Assembly: GCA_026225945.1 (NCBI GenBank)
Contig: JAMJFZ010000698.1
Location: 62,001-126,000, forward strand
DNA length: 64,000 nt
Reading direction: 5' to 3'
DNA from: Cricetomys ansorgei
Taxonomy: Eukaryota; Chordata; Mammalia; Rodentia; Nesomyidae
Shown here: positions 21,962-34,100 of the stretch, one piece after another
How positions within the stretch are numbered: position 1 is the first letter of the stretch
How the letters are laid out: each line of letters starts with the position of its first letter
Program-made: the position numbers and the translations under genes
The notes under the pieces: generated by a model
Seen by the model: the letters and a program-made list of their open reading frames with translations, nothing else
Told to the model about the DNA's origin: nothing
The model's database searches: none

Positions 21962-24138
21962 GTCTGACAAACTGTTAGTCTGAAGGATGCAGATCCAGTG
22001 TCTAGGAGGTATATGTATACTTAGCTCATATGCGTGTGATCATTTGTGCTGCCAACTTTGTTGACAAGGGGGACTGTCACACTAATCATTCTGAGATTTT
22101 TTTTCTGATGATTCATTCATTGAGTTCAGAATTCTAGAACTTCTTCCCTTAGGCTCTGCATCTGTGGCCCGGTATTCATGGAAAAAACAAGCTGAAAAAT
22201 ATGTTTGTGGATCTTTTCCCAATGCAACAGGTACCATAATTTCAGCCAAGACAACAGATAGGAGTACGAGCTCAGGGATGAATTATACTTTGGATAATTA
22301 GGGCAGAAGTACGAAGGATGAAACTTTTCATATGAAAACAATTGAGGTTGGTAGGACCATGTCACATCAGAGGATGCCACAGTAGACGTAATGTGAAAAG
22401 AAAAAGGCCGAAAATTCCATACCAGACCAAAACAACCGAAATTTTTCGCCCTCATGCTTCCCCAAACCAGAGCCAAACCAAATCAAAACAGAAAACAGTA
22501 GAGTCTACCTTGCATAATGTCGCTAGAAGTTTCTGAATCACCTTCTCTGCACATCTACATATCAAGACTGATATTCATACCCAACACAGTTTGAGAAAAC
22601 TAATGGTCTTGCTGAATTACTCACTTCCAAAACTGCACTGAATTTCATTGTATAAAATGAGTTTCCTGATGACATTGTGAGCTTGGAGTTTCTGCAACTC
22701 TGCTCTACTTGTTCATCCTCCATTAAACATTGAGAATATGATACATAGCTTCTGACACACAGCTGCATGAGGCAGTGGGTTTACAGCTACTTTCTCTGTT
22801 CTCAAATCATGAGGGTGTATGGGAAATCTTTCTCATTTCTCTGTAAAGCATAATAATTTAAAGGCATCTCAATGTATTTGTCACCGAATGCACTGAATAA
22901 AGAAGTGGTGAACAGAGTTCTATTTCCTAGTTCATAGAAGAAGGTTAGGGCAGTGAGGAGACTGTGGCTTATTCTGTAGCAATGGTTCAGTGCTCGAACC
23001 AATCGACAAGCACTCAGAGGAAAGATGGAAGAGTGGAGTGAACGAAAACCTTCAGAGCCTTCCCCGAGTCTTGATAAATATTACTATTTTTTTCGGAGTC
23101 ACGTGCACTAGAAAGCAGACAGAAACTTTAACACAATTGGAAATAATTGTGTTGACTCTCAGGTTTGGAATTCCCTCCCTCCTCTGTGCTTCACACCGAG
23201 ATCAGAACATTCAAGAGGATCTGAGATCCCATAAAGGAGAAGGAGATACTGTGTGAGTGTCCAGTGTGGGGGACTCCTTATGCACAACACTATCTGTGCT
23301 TTATCACTTAGCTCCGTGTCCCACTTCCTCCCTGAAAGCTCTTTACTGTGTTGGTTTTATTTCCAATTCTTGTTTCTAATATAACCATTCATCCAGGGTT
23401 AAAACAAAAATGAAGCAAAAAAAATGTTTTTCTGGAAAGATGAGCCCTCTGATCTCACATCTTCAGTCTGTCAGTAGCCATGGTAAGCTTTTTCTTCTCT
23501 AAATATTTTATTTTGAGTGTTGTGAGAATTATGGTGGCCTTGAATGCACTCAGAAAATACCTTGTACTGGACAGTATACAGAGGGAGCTAAGTCATTTGC
23601 CCCTGCTTTACTAAACCCATGTCGTTTGAGAAATGGTACACTGCATGGGACGAGCTCAGATCTCCTGAGAAGGTGATTGACCCAAGACCTAGAATTGCTC
23701 CCCTGCACTAAACACCATCAGTTTCTCACCATCCCTGCATCACCATACTGCAGACAAGGCTTCCAATACCAAAAACGGTTTTTAGTATCCCGAATATTCC
23801 CCAACTCACTGCACACACACATCAACAGAGAAAACCTTAAACTGAGTACCTCATGTGAGTTTGGAAAATCCCCATTACTGTCATGTGGAAATACACAAAA
23901 TTAGAAAAGCACATGAAAATTTGAGTCAATATACAGCTTTACATGCTGAATTCTTTCATAAATGTAGAGTTAAAATGTGAGGGCAATCTGTGCTGTGATG
24001 TCCTCATAGAAGCTACACTTGGTAGGGTTACAAGGACATGAGGGGCACCTTTGAGACTGACAGAAATGTGTCTCCATGTGTGAGAAACCTGGTGTGTGTG
24101 TCCCATTTTTGAAAACCCATTGAGAAATTCATGACTAA

Positions 24139-24507
24139 CTCATGTTCTATTGCTATGAAGAAACTCCATAACCACTGAGACTCTTATAAAAGCAAACAGT
24201 TAGTTGGGTCTTGCTTGCAGTTTCAGAGGTTTAGTTCATTATCACCATGGCAGAGAGCATGGTGGCATGCAGGCAGACATGGAGCTGGAAAAGTAACTGA
24301 GAGTTCTACATCCAAATTCGTAGGCAGCAGGGAGAGAAAGACTCTGGGGTTGAATGGGCTTTTGAAAACTCAAAGCCCACCCCTAGTGACACATATCCTA
24401 CAATGAATCCAACCATTCTCATCCTGCCAAGTAACACCAATCCCTGGTAACCAAGCCTTAAAATATATGAGCCGATGGGGGCCATTTTGATTCAAACCAC
24501 CACATAC
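24139..24507 (+). repeat. Common rodent interspersed repeat, paralogous copy
   Basis: Same element and same place in the unit as 3440-3800; about 95% similar by eye. Confidence 0.5.
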
Positions 24508-24648
24508 AGAATGGTTCAAAATATACATATCAGTATTTCAAAGGTCTGAGTGAAAACAAAAACAATGCAATCTAATGTCTTAAGGTTTCACGTTGGATTC
24601 TAAACCATTAAAAACGTGTAAAGGTTGATGTTTTTAAAAACAGGAAAT

Positions 24649-24806
24649 TGCTGAGCATTGGTGGCTCATAGCTTTATTACCAGAACTTGGGAGGCATAGG
24701 CAGGTGGATCTCTGTGTGTCTGAGGCCACCATGGTCTACAAATGCAGTTCCAGGACAGCCAGTGTCTCTACACAGAAACCCTGTGTCGAAAAAATAAAAA
24801 AAAACT
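24649..24806 (+). mobile_element. B1-type SINE, paralogous copy
   Basis: Carries GGCATAGGCAGGTGGATCTC, GCAGTTCCAGGACAGCCAG and a poly-A tail. It is the same insertion as 3951-4107 but clearly more diverged from it than the DNA immediately to its right. Confidence 0.85.
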
Positions 24807-25660
24807 ACAAAATGAGGGGGAGCACAACATTTCGGAAATACTTTTTAAAAGAAGACATTAACATAAGAAGAAAGAGAAACCACAGATGGAGATGTATGCT
24901 CACAAATACTCAGTACATTATGATATAAAACCCACAGTCGGTACTTAAAGCACATCTTGCTTGACTGAGTATATTGAATTTTTCAAGAAAATGAACCTAA
25001 AAGTAAATGAAAATAATTGTATTTAACACGTTTATCACCACATATAACAAGAAAACTTCAAGTAAATTTGTTTTATGTTAAAGCAGTTTATCACTTATGT
25101 AATTATTAACACTGTAATAGAAATATTTATGTTTTATTCAGCTTTTATTTAACATTTCAAAGTTATAAGTGTTGCAGACAATATGTGGGAATATTGAGTG
25201 ATGGATGATGAATGCCTTATGCATAAGCACATGATCACATATGTATGTGGAGAACATATACCCTGATACACACAGGCACATGATCACAGTTTGAAAGCTT
25301 GTTTTAATAAACCAGAGCCCTTATGTTATTTTAAAATAAATCCTGCATGCTGCTTCTCTGCCAGCCTTGTTCCTAATATCACACTTTCCCCTTTGCTCAT
25401 TGAATACACAACAGTCTGCTCTCTGTTTCTGTACCACATAGAACTTTAGGCACACCTGTCCTCTTTCTCAGCAACTCTCTCTCCTCTTGTGTTCTCCTGT
25501 ATGGGATTCATCATCTGATCACACTTGCACACGCCCTTACTATAAACATTAACAGCTACTGTCTGACTACAAGAACGATTATGATGTGGCAGAATTTTCC
25601 ACAGGATAGTAGTCTTCAGGCCAAAAATAAGGATGAAATGTGAGACGGAGGGATGCGACA

Positions 25661-25679
25661 GATAGGTAGATAGATAGCT

Positions 25680-25738
<59 letters not shown>

Positions 25739-25763
25739 GGATGGATGGATGGATGGATGGATG

Positions 25764-25824
<61 letters not shown>

Positions 25825-25830
25825 GCAGAT
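25661..25830 (+). repeat. (GATA)n microsatellite with (GATG)n core
   Basis: Purer than the paralogue at 4952-5187, with a GATG block at about 25,736-25,766 that is absent from the first unit. Confidence 0.95.
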
Positions 25831-28209
25831 AATGTAAGAAGAGTACACAGGAGCTACAGAGGGCGTTGGGCTTCAACAATGTGGCTAAGGAAGATCCCTA
25901 ATCCCTGCTGCTTTAGGCTTTCCAGGTGCAGCCAGTTGGGGCTGAAGTTACCAAATCCTTGTTAAATCTATTCACCTGTGTTCTCTAGGAGGCCAATGAA
26001 TTCCTGGGGTCCACAGGGTAAAAAGTATTGGAATTGAGCCTCTGGTTGTTATTACAACCTTACAAGGTTAGACATAGGCTTTGTCTTCTCCTGGATATAA
26101 AAATTTGCAACAAGCCCATTTAAAAACAATTGTGGTTCTTTCTTTTGAGAACCTGGGTTTTATTATTATAAGTCACTTTGTATATGAATTGATGTTCTTA
26201 TTTTAATAGATACTCATTGTGGACAGAAAAGGATGTTAGCACAATGCTGACCTGAACTTTATGTTAAACCAATCAACTGTTGTCTTCAATGTGTTTCTAA
26301 AACAAAAAATGTCTGCAGTGCTAGCACTTGTAATCTCAGTGTTTACTGTTCACCTTAATAATAAGAAGCCGTGTCTCCATGAATTCATAATCATTCAATA
26401 TAGGGTTATTTATACCCTGGTTTTATACAAGACAAGTCTCTAAAAAGTTAAGAGGATGTGAATTTCAGGATAATTTTTGAATTTACATATAATTATTTAC
26501 TGAGGGAAGCTGAAGGCCATAGTTAAAATCATAGAGCATGTACGTTAAATTCAAATTCTAATTAATAATGGAGCCTTGGTTGTTTGAGATTACAATGCAA
26601 TTACAACATTTTCCTCTTTCTTTACTCACATCCCAAGCTCCAATATGCCCCATCTTACTCTCTTACAAGCTCATGACCTCCTTTGAAATTGACAGTTATT
26701 AATTTATATATTTAAATACTTTTTATATATTATCAATACCTATTTGAAATGTAGATACATATATGTATTAGGAATCTCTCTATGTATGACTTGGGAATCT
26801 CTCTACCTATATATTACTATATATAGGGATATTATACTAGGAATATAGATTCATAAATTATATATAAACACAACCTGCTCAGTGTGTATAGTGTGACTTG
26901 TATGTGTTTTAGGGGATGGTCATTTGGTCTTAGATAACCGTTTACATAGTTATGCCCCATGGAAGAAATTTTCTCCTTCTGTTAGTATTCTTTGTGACTG
27001 CTCTCTTGGTATTGGCGAGGTCTTATGAGATTTCCCCATTCACTTTAACACACCCATTGTTGTCCTTGATCAGCTCATACTTAGACGGTCATGTTGGTGA
27101 GATCTTATGAGGCATTATGATCTACCCTTGACATTCCTAAAGACACAATCTCACAGCAAACTCCCAGATCCTCAGGTTCCTACTGTCTTTTGTCCCATAC
27201 TTTTTACTGAACTCTGAAACTTAAGTGTGGGAATTTTATTGTAAATGTATCCATTGGGACTGGAATCTACAGTTCTTCATTATGATTGGTTTTGTAGTCT
27301 TCTATAATTGCCTGCATCTATTGCATAGAGAAGTTCCCCTGACGAGGTGTATTGAATAGATATGATTTTATGTGTAAGGATTGATATTAAGAGTGTCTAG
27401 GGACTATGCTGTCTTAGTAAAGTGCAGGTAAGGTTCAAGACTTACATACCTCTTGGTTGGTGATTTCATTTCCCGTTTCTTGAGCAGGAACTATGACCAA
27501 TTACAGCTAATAACACAATATGGAGAAGCTCCTAGCCTGTGCTGTAGACATAAGAGCAAAAGATTCACCACAGCTAAGAGAAAAGCCACAGGAGCAATGG
27601 TCTTAGCATTTTATAAACTCTTGTTTTCATTTAATAATGGAAATGGAAAGAATCTCTTTTACTTAATATATTTCATGTCTTTTCATGAAATGCCAATGAA
27701 TTCTAGATTAACGGGTGATAATAAAATTGCAGATTATAAGCAAATCCTGATTTTAAATATGGAGCACATAGCAATGCAAGGAAAAGCAACGAATTGGAGG
27801 ACGCATTTAGATTAAAACGTGTAAATGTGCAGATTTAAAGAGCAGTGAGGATGCTCAGCTAGACTTCAGAGAGATGGACATGTGACATATGTCATCACAT
27901 TGCGGTCAAGGGTTGCATATAGTTATCCTTAGTCAGTCCTTCTGATTGATGGACATTTGACATTGCATATTAAAACAAATTATTATTATGTCTACATTTT
28001 AACTTAGGATTCAACCTATCATGTAGCAATTGGTATAAGATTATGTTCATAAAAGATTACTTTTTTGAAAATCTGATATGCTTCAGTATAATCACACAAA
28101 CACAAATGAAATGTTATACACTGAATTAAAATAGAACAACAATCTACATATGCACATTTTGAATTTTTTTGCCAAAATTGTTTGGGGACAATAAAATAAT
28201 TCACTGAAA

Positions 28210-28480
28210 ACACATTATTCTAGAAATTTATTTTTAGTACTGTGTAAAATAATGTTCTGCCTTCTTGGTTGAGGGGCTGCGGGATGTGTGATTGGTCATG
28301 GTGTGCCTGTGCTATCCATAGAACACATGAGGATTCATGAATCAATACAAACACCTGAGCTCAGATGCTCATGGTCCACTGCCCATTATGGCATTTGCCA
28401 TGACGGTGGTTCCCTGTGCTGAGGTCTGGCTGGGATTACATCTATGAAAATGCCTCCTTGTCATCTTTGGTGATCCCACA
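28210..28480. repeat. LTR-like dispersed repeat, copy 1 paralogue
   Basis: Paralogous to 7560-7850, with the same blocks in the same order. Confidence 0.5.
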
Positions 28481-28879
28481 CAACAGACTACTACAATAAC
28501 TGATGCCTGCAATGTGGGGCATGACATCAGGCCAGCAATCCAACATGGAGACATGGAAGAAGAAAAACAAACTCCGGACCACACAGAATCTGTTTTGTTT
28601 GGTTTTCTGGAACCCTGTCCAGATAGTGGTGGAGCTGAGGCAGTGTTGACAAGACACATGTGCTACGGAGATGAGAAATCCATCCCCCAAGGGAACCATC
28701 CTGCAGAAAAGGTTCCCAGCTGTTTTTCCTGCAAACCAGACTCTATCTTAAATCTAGAAAGTATTTCCTCAAATACAGCACACAAGCTATTCCTGAACAG
28801 GCTGAGGTTGTATTTTGGGCTGGAAATTGAACTTAGCAGAGTAAGGGTCACCCAAGTGGTGCTTTTTTTTTAAAGCATG

Positions 28880-29750
28880 AAGGGGTCTTTGGAGAGCAGC
28901 TGAGGCTTGACAGTATGAGAGGCCAGAAGAGGCCACTGGTAAAATTACAGCCTCAGTACAGTTGAAGGCCTAGATTGAAAGGGTCATGAAGTTTTGTTGA
29001 GGCTTGAAACACAGGAGATGAGACCCCATGGGGGGCTAATGGTGAAGGCGCAGCCCAACTGCAGTATGGGCCTCCATCAGTTTTGGAGATGCCAGTGCCA
29101 TGCGATGACCGTCAAGGACAGCAGTCCACCTGGAGTGGAGCTAGCCAGAACGTGGAATACAAGCATTGTATTCTGCAGAGGGCAGAGCCAGAGAAGTTAC
29201 CCAAACTTGTAGAGGATCCCAGAAGATTGTGAATGAGTTCCAGATAATTGGACATCAATAATTGTCTTCTGTTTTCCCAGGGCAAGTTGAAAAGTTGATA
29301 CATGTATGGTGTGGTGCGGTCCTGTGCCTCAGCAACCCCATGGTTGTTCCTCTTGTAGGTAGTTTTCCTGGTGTAGAGTTAAACTGTGTTGTAAGATAGA
29401 GCATCTTTGGATTCACTCATACAGATAGGGGAATTGTTTTAGAAGTTTATTTTTTTGTGTTTAAAATATTGTTTTTGCATTGCTGGGTCAGGGGCTGCCT
29501 AGCCTTGGCATTTTGTATTGGCTGCTGGTGTCGGGTTTATGTGGAGAATGCTGGATTGCTTATGATCACATGCTATCAGTAGAACACCTGAGGAATTCTG
29601 AATCAATAAAAACACCTGAGTCCAGGTACTCAGGGTTCTTCTTTCCAGTATGGTGCTGGACAGGATTTTGGTTGTCTCTGCTAAGGTCTGGCAGAGACTA
29701 CACGTGTGAATATGCCTCTGTCTTCCTTGCTGAGCCACCACAGCAGCGTA
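28880..29750 (-). repeat. LTR-like dispersed repeat, downstream of gene C
   Basis: Paralogous to 8270-9110; carries the minus-strand AATAAA at 29,446-29,451, about 770 bp after the gene C stop. Confidence 0.45.
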
Positions 29751-30217
29751 CAACTCAACCTTGATCCAAATGTTAAAGATATGAGATCAGTGTGAGTGTA
29801 AGAGAGAATATTCATGAATCTCTCAACTGAAAATATAACATGAATCTTAACAGTCTATATGAGAGGGATGTAAATTTTCATCGTGAACCAGATGTTGTGC
29901 TAGACACCTTTAAACCCAGAACAGTGGAGGAAGTTGTAATCAGTTCACTATGAGTTCAAAATATCCAGCTCTTCATAGGTTTCAGAAAAGCCTGGAAACA
30001 TACAGGTTCTGAACTCAAAAAACACCACCTGTATTTCAAACATGACAAACTTCTATAGCTCTAGTTTAAGGAGACTCTTAAACAAATGGAGGAAGAAATT
30101 TAAACCCAAAGAATCAAATCCATACAATAAGTGTGTAATGCACCTTTAGAATCGAGATGGACAGGACGTTCATCTTTGTAACTAACTGTTAACATAGGGT
30201 CTATGCTTTGTTCTGAA

Positions 30218-31146
30218 CTAGGTTTTGAGAGCATTACTTATTCTAGGATGTGATCTGTTCCTGATATGATGAAGGGAGTTCCTATCTGGTCTTATCAAGA
30301 TAATGTAGCACTTAGGGGCAAAAATAAAGCCAAGGAGGGCTACACTGGAGGCCAGGATAGAGAAGGCTTCCATAGCCACCATGACCTTCCCCTTGGTGCT
30401 GTGGTAGACAGGGAGGAAGGTGACCCAGACACAGAAGAACACCAGCATGCTGAATGACAGGAACTTGGCTTCGTTGAATGTGTCAGGCAGATTCCTGGAC
30501 AGGAAAGCCATTGTATAACTACCAAGTGCCAAGGAGCAGAGGTATCCCAGGACACAGTGGAAGGCCAAAGCTGAGCCCTTGTTGCACACAATGATGATGT
30601 GGCCATGTTCAGCATGAGCATCTTGGTCAAGGAAGGGAGGAGAGGTTCCCAGCCAGATTCCACAGAGGACAAGGTGAATCAGAGTACAGATGGGGATGAT
30701 GAGGTTTGGGGCCTTTGATGTTATCAACCACCTCATTGCTCTCCTTGGCAAAGTGACCTTGAATGCAATGACCACAGTGATAGCTTTGGCCAGCACAGTG
30801 GCAAGAGCCACGGTGAATGCCACTCCATAGACGGTCTGCTGCAGGACACAAGTTGCAGCACTTGGGCGGCCAATGAAGAGCAAGGAACAGAGGAAACAAA
30901 TGGTGAGTGTGATGAGCAGGGTGTAACTGAGGGCCCTGTTGTTAGCCTTGACAATGGGAGTGTCTCTGTGCTTCACAAACAGTCCAAGAACCATGGCTGT
31001 GATGACAGAGAAGCACAGGGCTGTGGCTGTAAGAGACATCCCCAGGGGGTCCTCATGGTCCAGGAAACTCACAGCTTTCTGGAGGCAGTGGTTCTTCTCT
31101 GTGTTTGCATAATGACTTTCTGGACACTTCATGCACTGGTCCATGT
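30218..31146 (-). CDS. Vmn2r: V2R gene C exon 6: seven-transmembrane domain and stop
   Basis: 929 bp. The first two bases complete Asp, then MDQCMKCPESHYAN. TM1 is the same as in gene B; HRDTPIVKANNRALSY, LLFIGRPSAATCVLQQ and GFIFAPKCYIILIRPDRNS are all present. About 14 residues differ from gene B over the shared 308. It ends ISNALKT followed by TAG; the gene B codon there is GAG. Downstream sequence still encodes the gene B-like tail after that stop. Confidence 0.95.
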
Positions 31147-34100
31147 CTGGTGAGAAATGAAGATGATCAAGAGTCCATGCTGATATGATCCCATTAATCC
31201 TAAACCATTTCTCTGTACTTGCTCATTGGATTGTTTACCTTAGTTACCTTCCTTCTCTCAGGCACAATGAAATATACATTCTGTAGGCAACAATTACAAG
31301 TTTATACCTCTTATATTCTTATTAGACATTTCATTTACTTTTTATTTATAAGCACATAAATGTGTGCGGATCCCACCCTGCCCACTCTCCTCCTCCGCTC
31401 CTCTCCTTTTCTCACTTTCACCTTCATGTGCTCTACAGCTCTTCATTTTCCTCTTTAATGCACACTGAGCGTATTTTGTGATGCCAGGGTACAGATGTTA
31501 TGGGGGAAACTACTGGAACATGGAGGTCATTCCAGAGCCCACATCCTTAAACAATAGAGATGTCCACCTTTTAGTAGAGGTCAACTGCCAGTAGATTCTC
31601 AATAAACCCATTTTTGTAGATATGTAAGTCAAACACACCTAATGCCTTTTATCTCATGTTCTTTCCCTGCCTTTTGTGCTATTTCCAATATTGAGTTGCA
31701 ATGCATTAAACTACTTGGCTTTTACATGACCTCATAAGTTATATCTTCATTACGAATTGGACATATGAGTTCTGAAAAAGAGGGAGAACAATAACCTTTG
31801 AAATTCTTTTCTTTAGTGTTTTCTTTAATATTGGTTCTAAGTTTTCTTTTCTTCTTAGAATGTTTTATATTTTCTAAGTTAATTAGGTAGAAAGGTTGGA
31901 AGGTTTCGGGGGATATGAATATGTTCAAAATATATGGAATAAAATTGTCAAAAATAATAAATTTATAAATGTCAAAATTGATATAACCATAGTTGCAACT
32001 TTATTAATAGGTATGGAATTAATGACTTTTAAAGAATTTTCCATGCAGTGGAAGGTGTCATGCATGTATTTGTGACCTGTCCTGTTAATAGAGATTACAT
32101 ATTCCATTTCAAGTCTTACGTCTTGGCAAATCTCTATACTACATACAGTTCAATCTCCTCTGAGGCTCCTACTTCAAATACTGTTTCTCTTACATGGAGA
32201 ATAACAACTGGAAGATAATCCTGCTTATTACAGAAATTTGAAATTCTAGTTATTCTGGAAAACCAAAAATTATATATTGAGGAAATCAAATACAATTTTC
32301 TAGTCTTCTGCTCTGTATTAGAAAGCTAGCTGGTAAGACTAATTATGAAGTTAATACGTCCTAAACTTGTGTGGCTTTTAATTGTTGTGTAAATTCAGTT
32401 AGAAAAACATCAAAATTTTACACTAAATATTAAGCATGTATTATGCATGTTAAATTACATGCTCAAATAAAACTCATTTCTCTGTACAGCGGAAAGGGTA
32501 TTTCTGCAGTACACAGTATCTGCACTTGATCATAAATATAAATGAAATATAACTTTCTATGCCCAATGTGCACTTTTTCAGTTGACGGTATTGCATAAGT
32601 CATATCCCAAATATGAGAATAAATACAGTTGTCTCTGACTTCTCTTCAAATGTATGTTAGTTGACAAGATAATGCCAAAACCTAATGGAGAGGTGAAACC
32701 ATTCTCTGTAAGATTTTTGCTTACCTGTCTCATTGGAAATCTCATTGTCTGCACAAGGAGTGCAATCATAGCAGCAGACAGCCTTGCCCTCCAAGGAAAC
32801 TTTCCTGAATCCAGGCCCACAGCTCTCACTGCACACAGACTTCGGTATCTGACAAGATTGATAGGGAGGCTCAGCATTTATTGAACTTCAATAAATTTTA
32901 TTTTTGATTATAATTATTTTGCAAGTTTTATTTCTATAAAGGCAGAAAATGTTTTTAAAAGTCTGTGCTTTATGATTACTAGAGTGTTACTTAGTTTGGA
33001 GCATAATGGGCAAGTTTGAGCAAGGCAGGTAATTGAGGACATGACTTAGACGGAAAAGTCATCCCTACAGAATCATCCTGGCTTTGAACTTACTGCCTAT
33101 TATCGTGAGAAGCTTTTTCCCCACCAATATTATGAATCTTGATTTCAGCTTTGCAAGACTTATAATCATCATAAAAACAAATTTGGGGGAATTTCTACAA
33201 GAAATCATGAAGAGAATCTTAAAGACTATACTCTCAGCATGTCAACATCCCATGGTCCCTTCTCTCAGAAAGAATGTGAAGAATAACTCAGTGAGCTATG
33301 GCATTCATTGTTTTATGGTGACTGAGGATATGATGTCCCCAGGAAGGTCAGGCTCTAGAACCTTAAATTTCCAAAGATAATGGCTGCATCCTCAGACTTT
33401 CAGCCAACAGGAACGTTTTCTTAAGTCATTTTAGTTACGTATTTCTGTGCAGCAGCCAGACAAGTCAAAAACCTAAACACATGAACATCAAACCCTTATA
33501 CAATCAAAGAGGATGAAAGAGAAAATTGGTAACTCATTGTGTGCTGACCTTATAAAGCATGGAGTCAGAATGAACAAGACAGATGTTTATGTACAGTGGA
33601 AGAATTCTAATAGAGACACCCTATGTTGGTTTGAATCTAAAGAGTCCCTTATAGGCACAGGCCTTTGACTACTTATTCCCCAATGGTGGTGCTGTCTGAA
33701 GATTTATTGAAATGTTAAGAGTTGCAGACTTACTTCAGAATTTTTCCAGTGGTAGTGGGTTAAGAAGAATTACAAACCTCACTCCAATTCGAGGTTTTGC
33801 TCTCTACTTCCAATGTGTATGCTGAGACATTTGATTTCATGTTCCTGTGTGTTTCTCCATTGCTGCCACATACTAAGATGTGTCCTGACCATAATGGACT
33901 TTCATACCTCCTGAACCATAACTTAAAAAAGAAAGTTTCTCCCAAAAGTCACTTTTAGTAACAATGTTGGTTCATAGCAACATAACATGACTATTAAACA
34001 GTTTTGGTGTGATGTGAATCCTAAGTTAATGTGTTTTCTACATCAGAATATGCAGTGAGACATGATGGGGATTGAGGTTTCAACTTCTTATATGAACCTG

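Larger units (their letters stand above)
21962..30217. other. Intergenic region between V2R gene B 5' end and gene C 3' end
   Basis: No gene recognised. It repeats 1241-9544 in the same order: 5' flank of gene B (to about 23,400), interspersed repeat (24,139-24,507), B1 SINE (24,649-24,806), GATA/GATG array (25,661-25,830), and LTR-like repeats (28,210-28,480 and 28,880-29,750). Similarity to the first copy is very high from about 23,640 onward. Confidence 0.7.

Noticed and set aside
21962..21970. In-frame TTG three codons upstream of the gene B ATG as a start
   Set aside because: TTG is not a normal start in mammals; the ATG at 21961 is shared by genes A, B and C.
25661..25830. Regular short repeats considered as a CRISPR array
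   Set aside because: Pure tetranucleotide repeat without spacers, in a mammalian genome.
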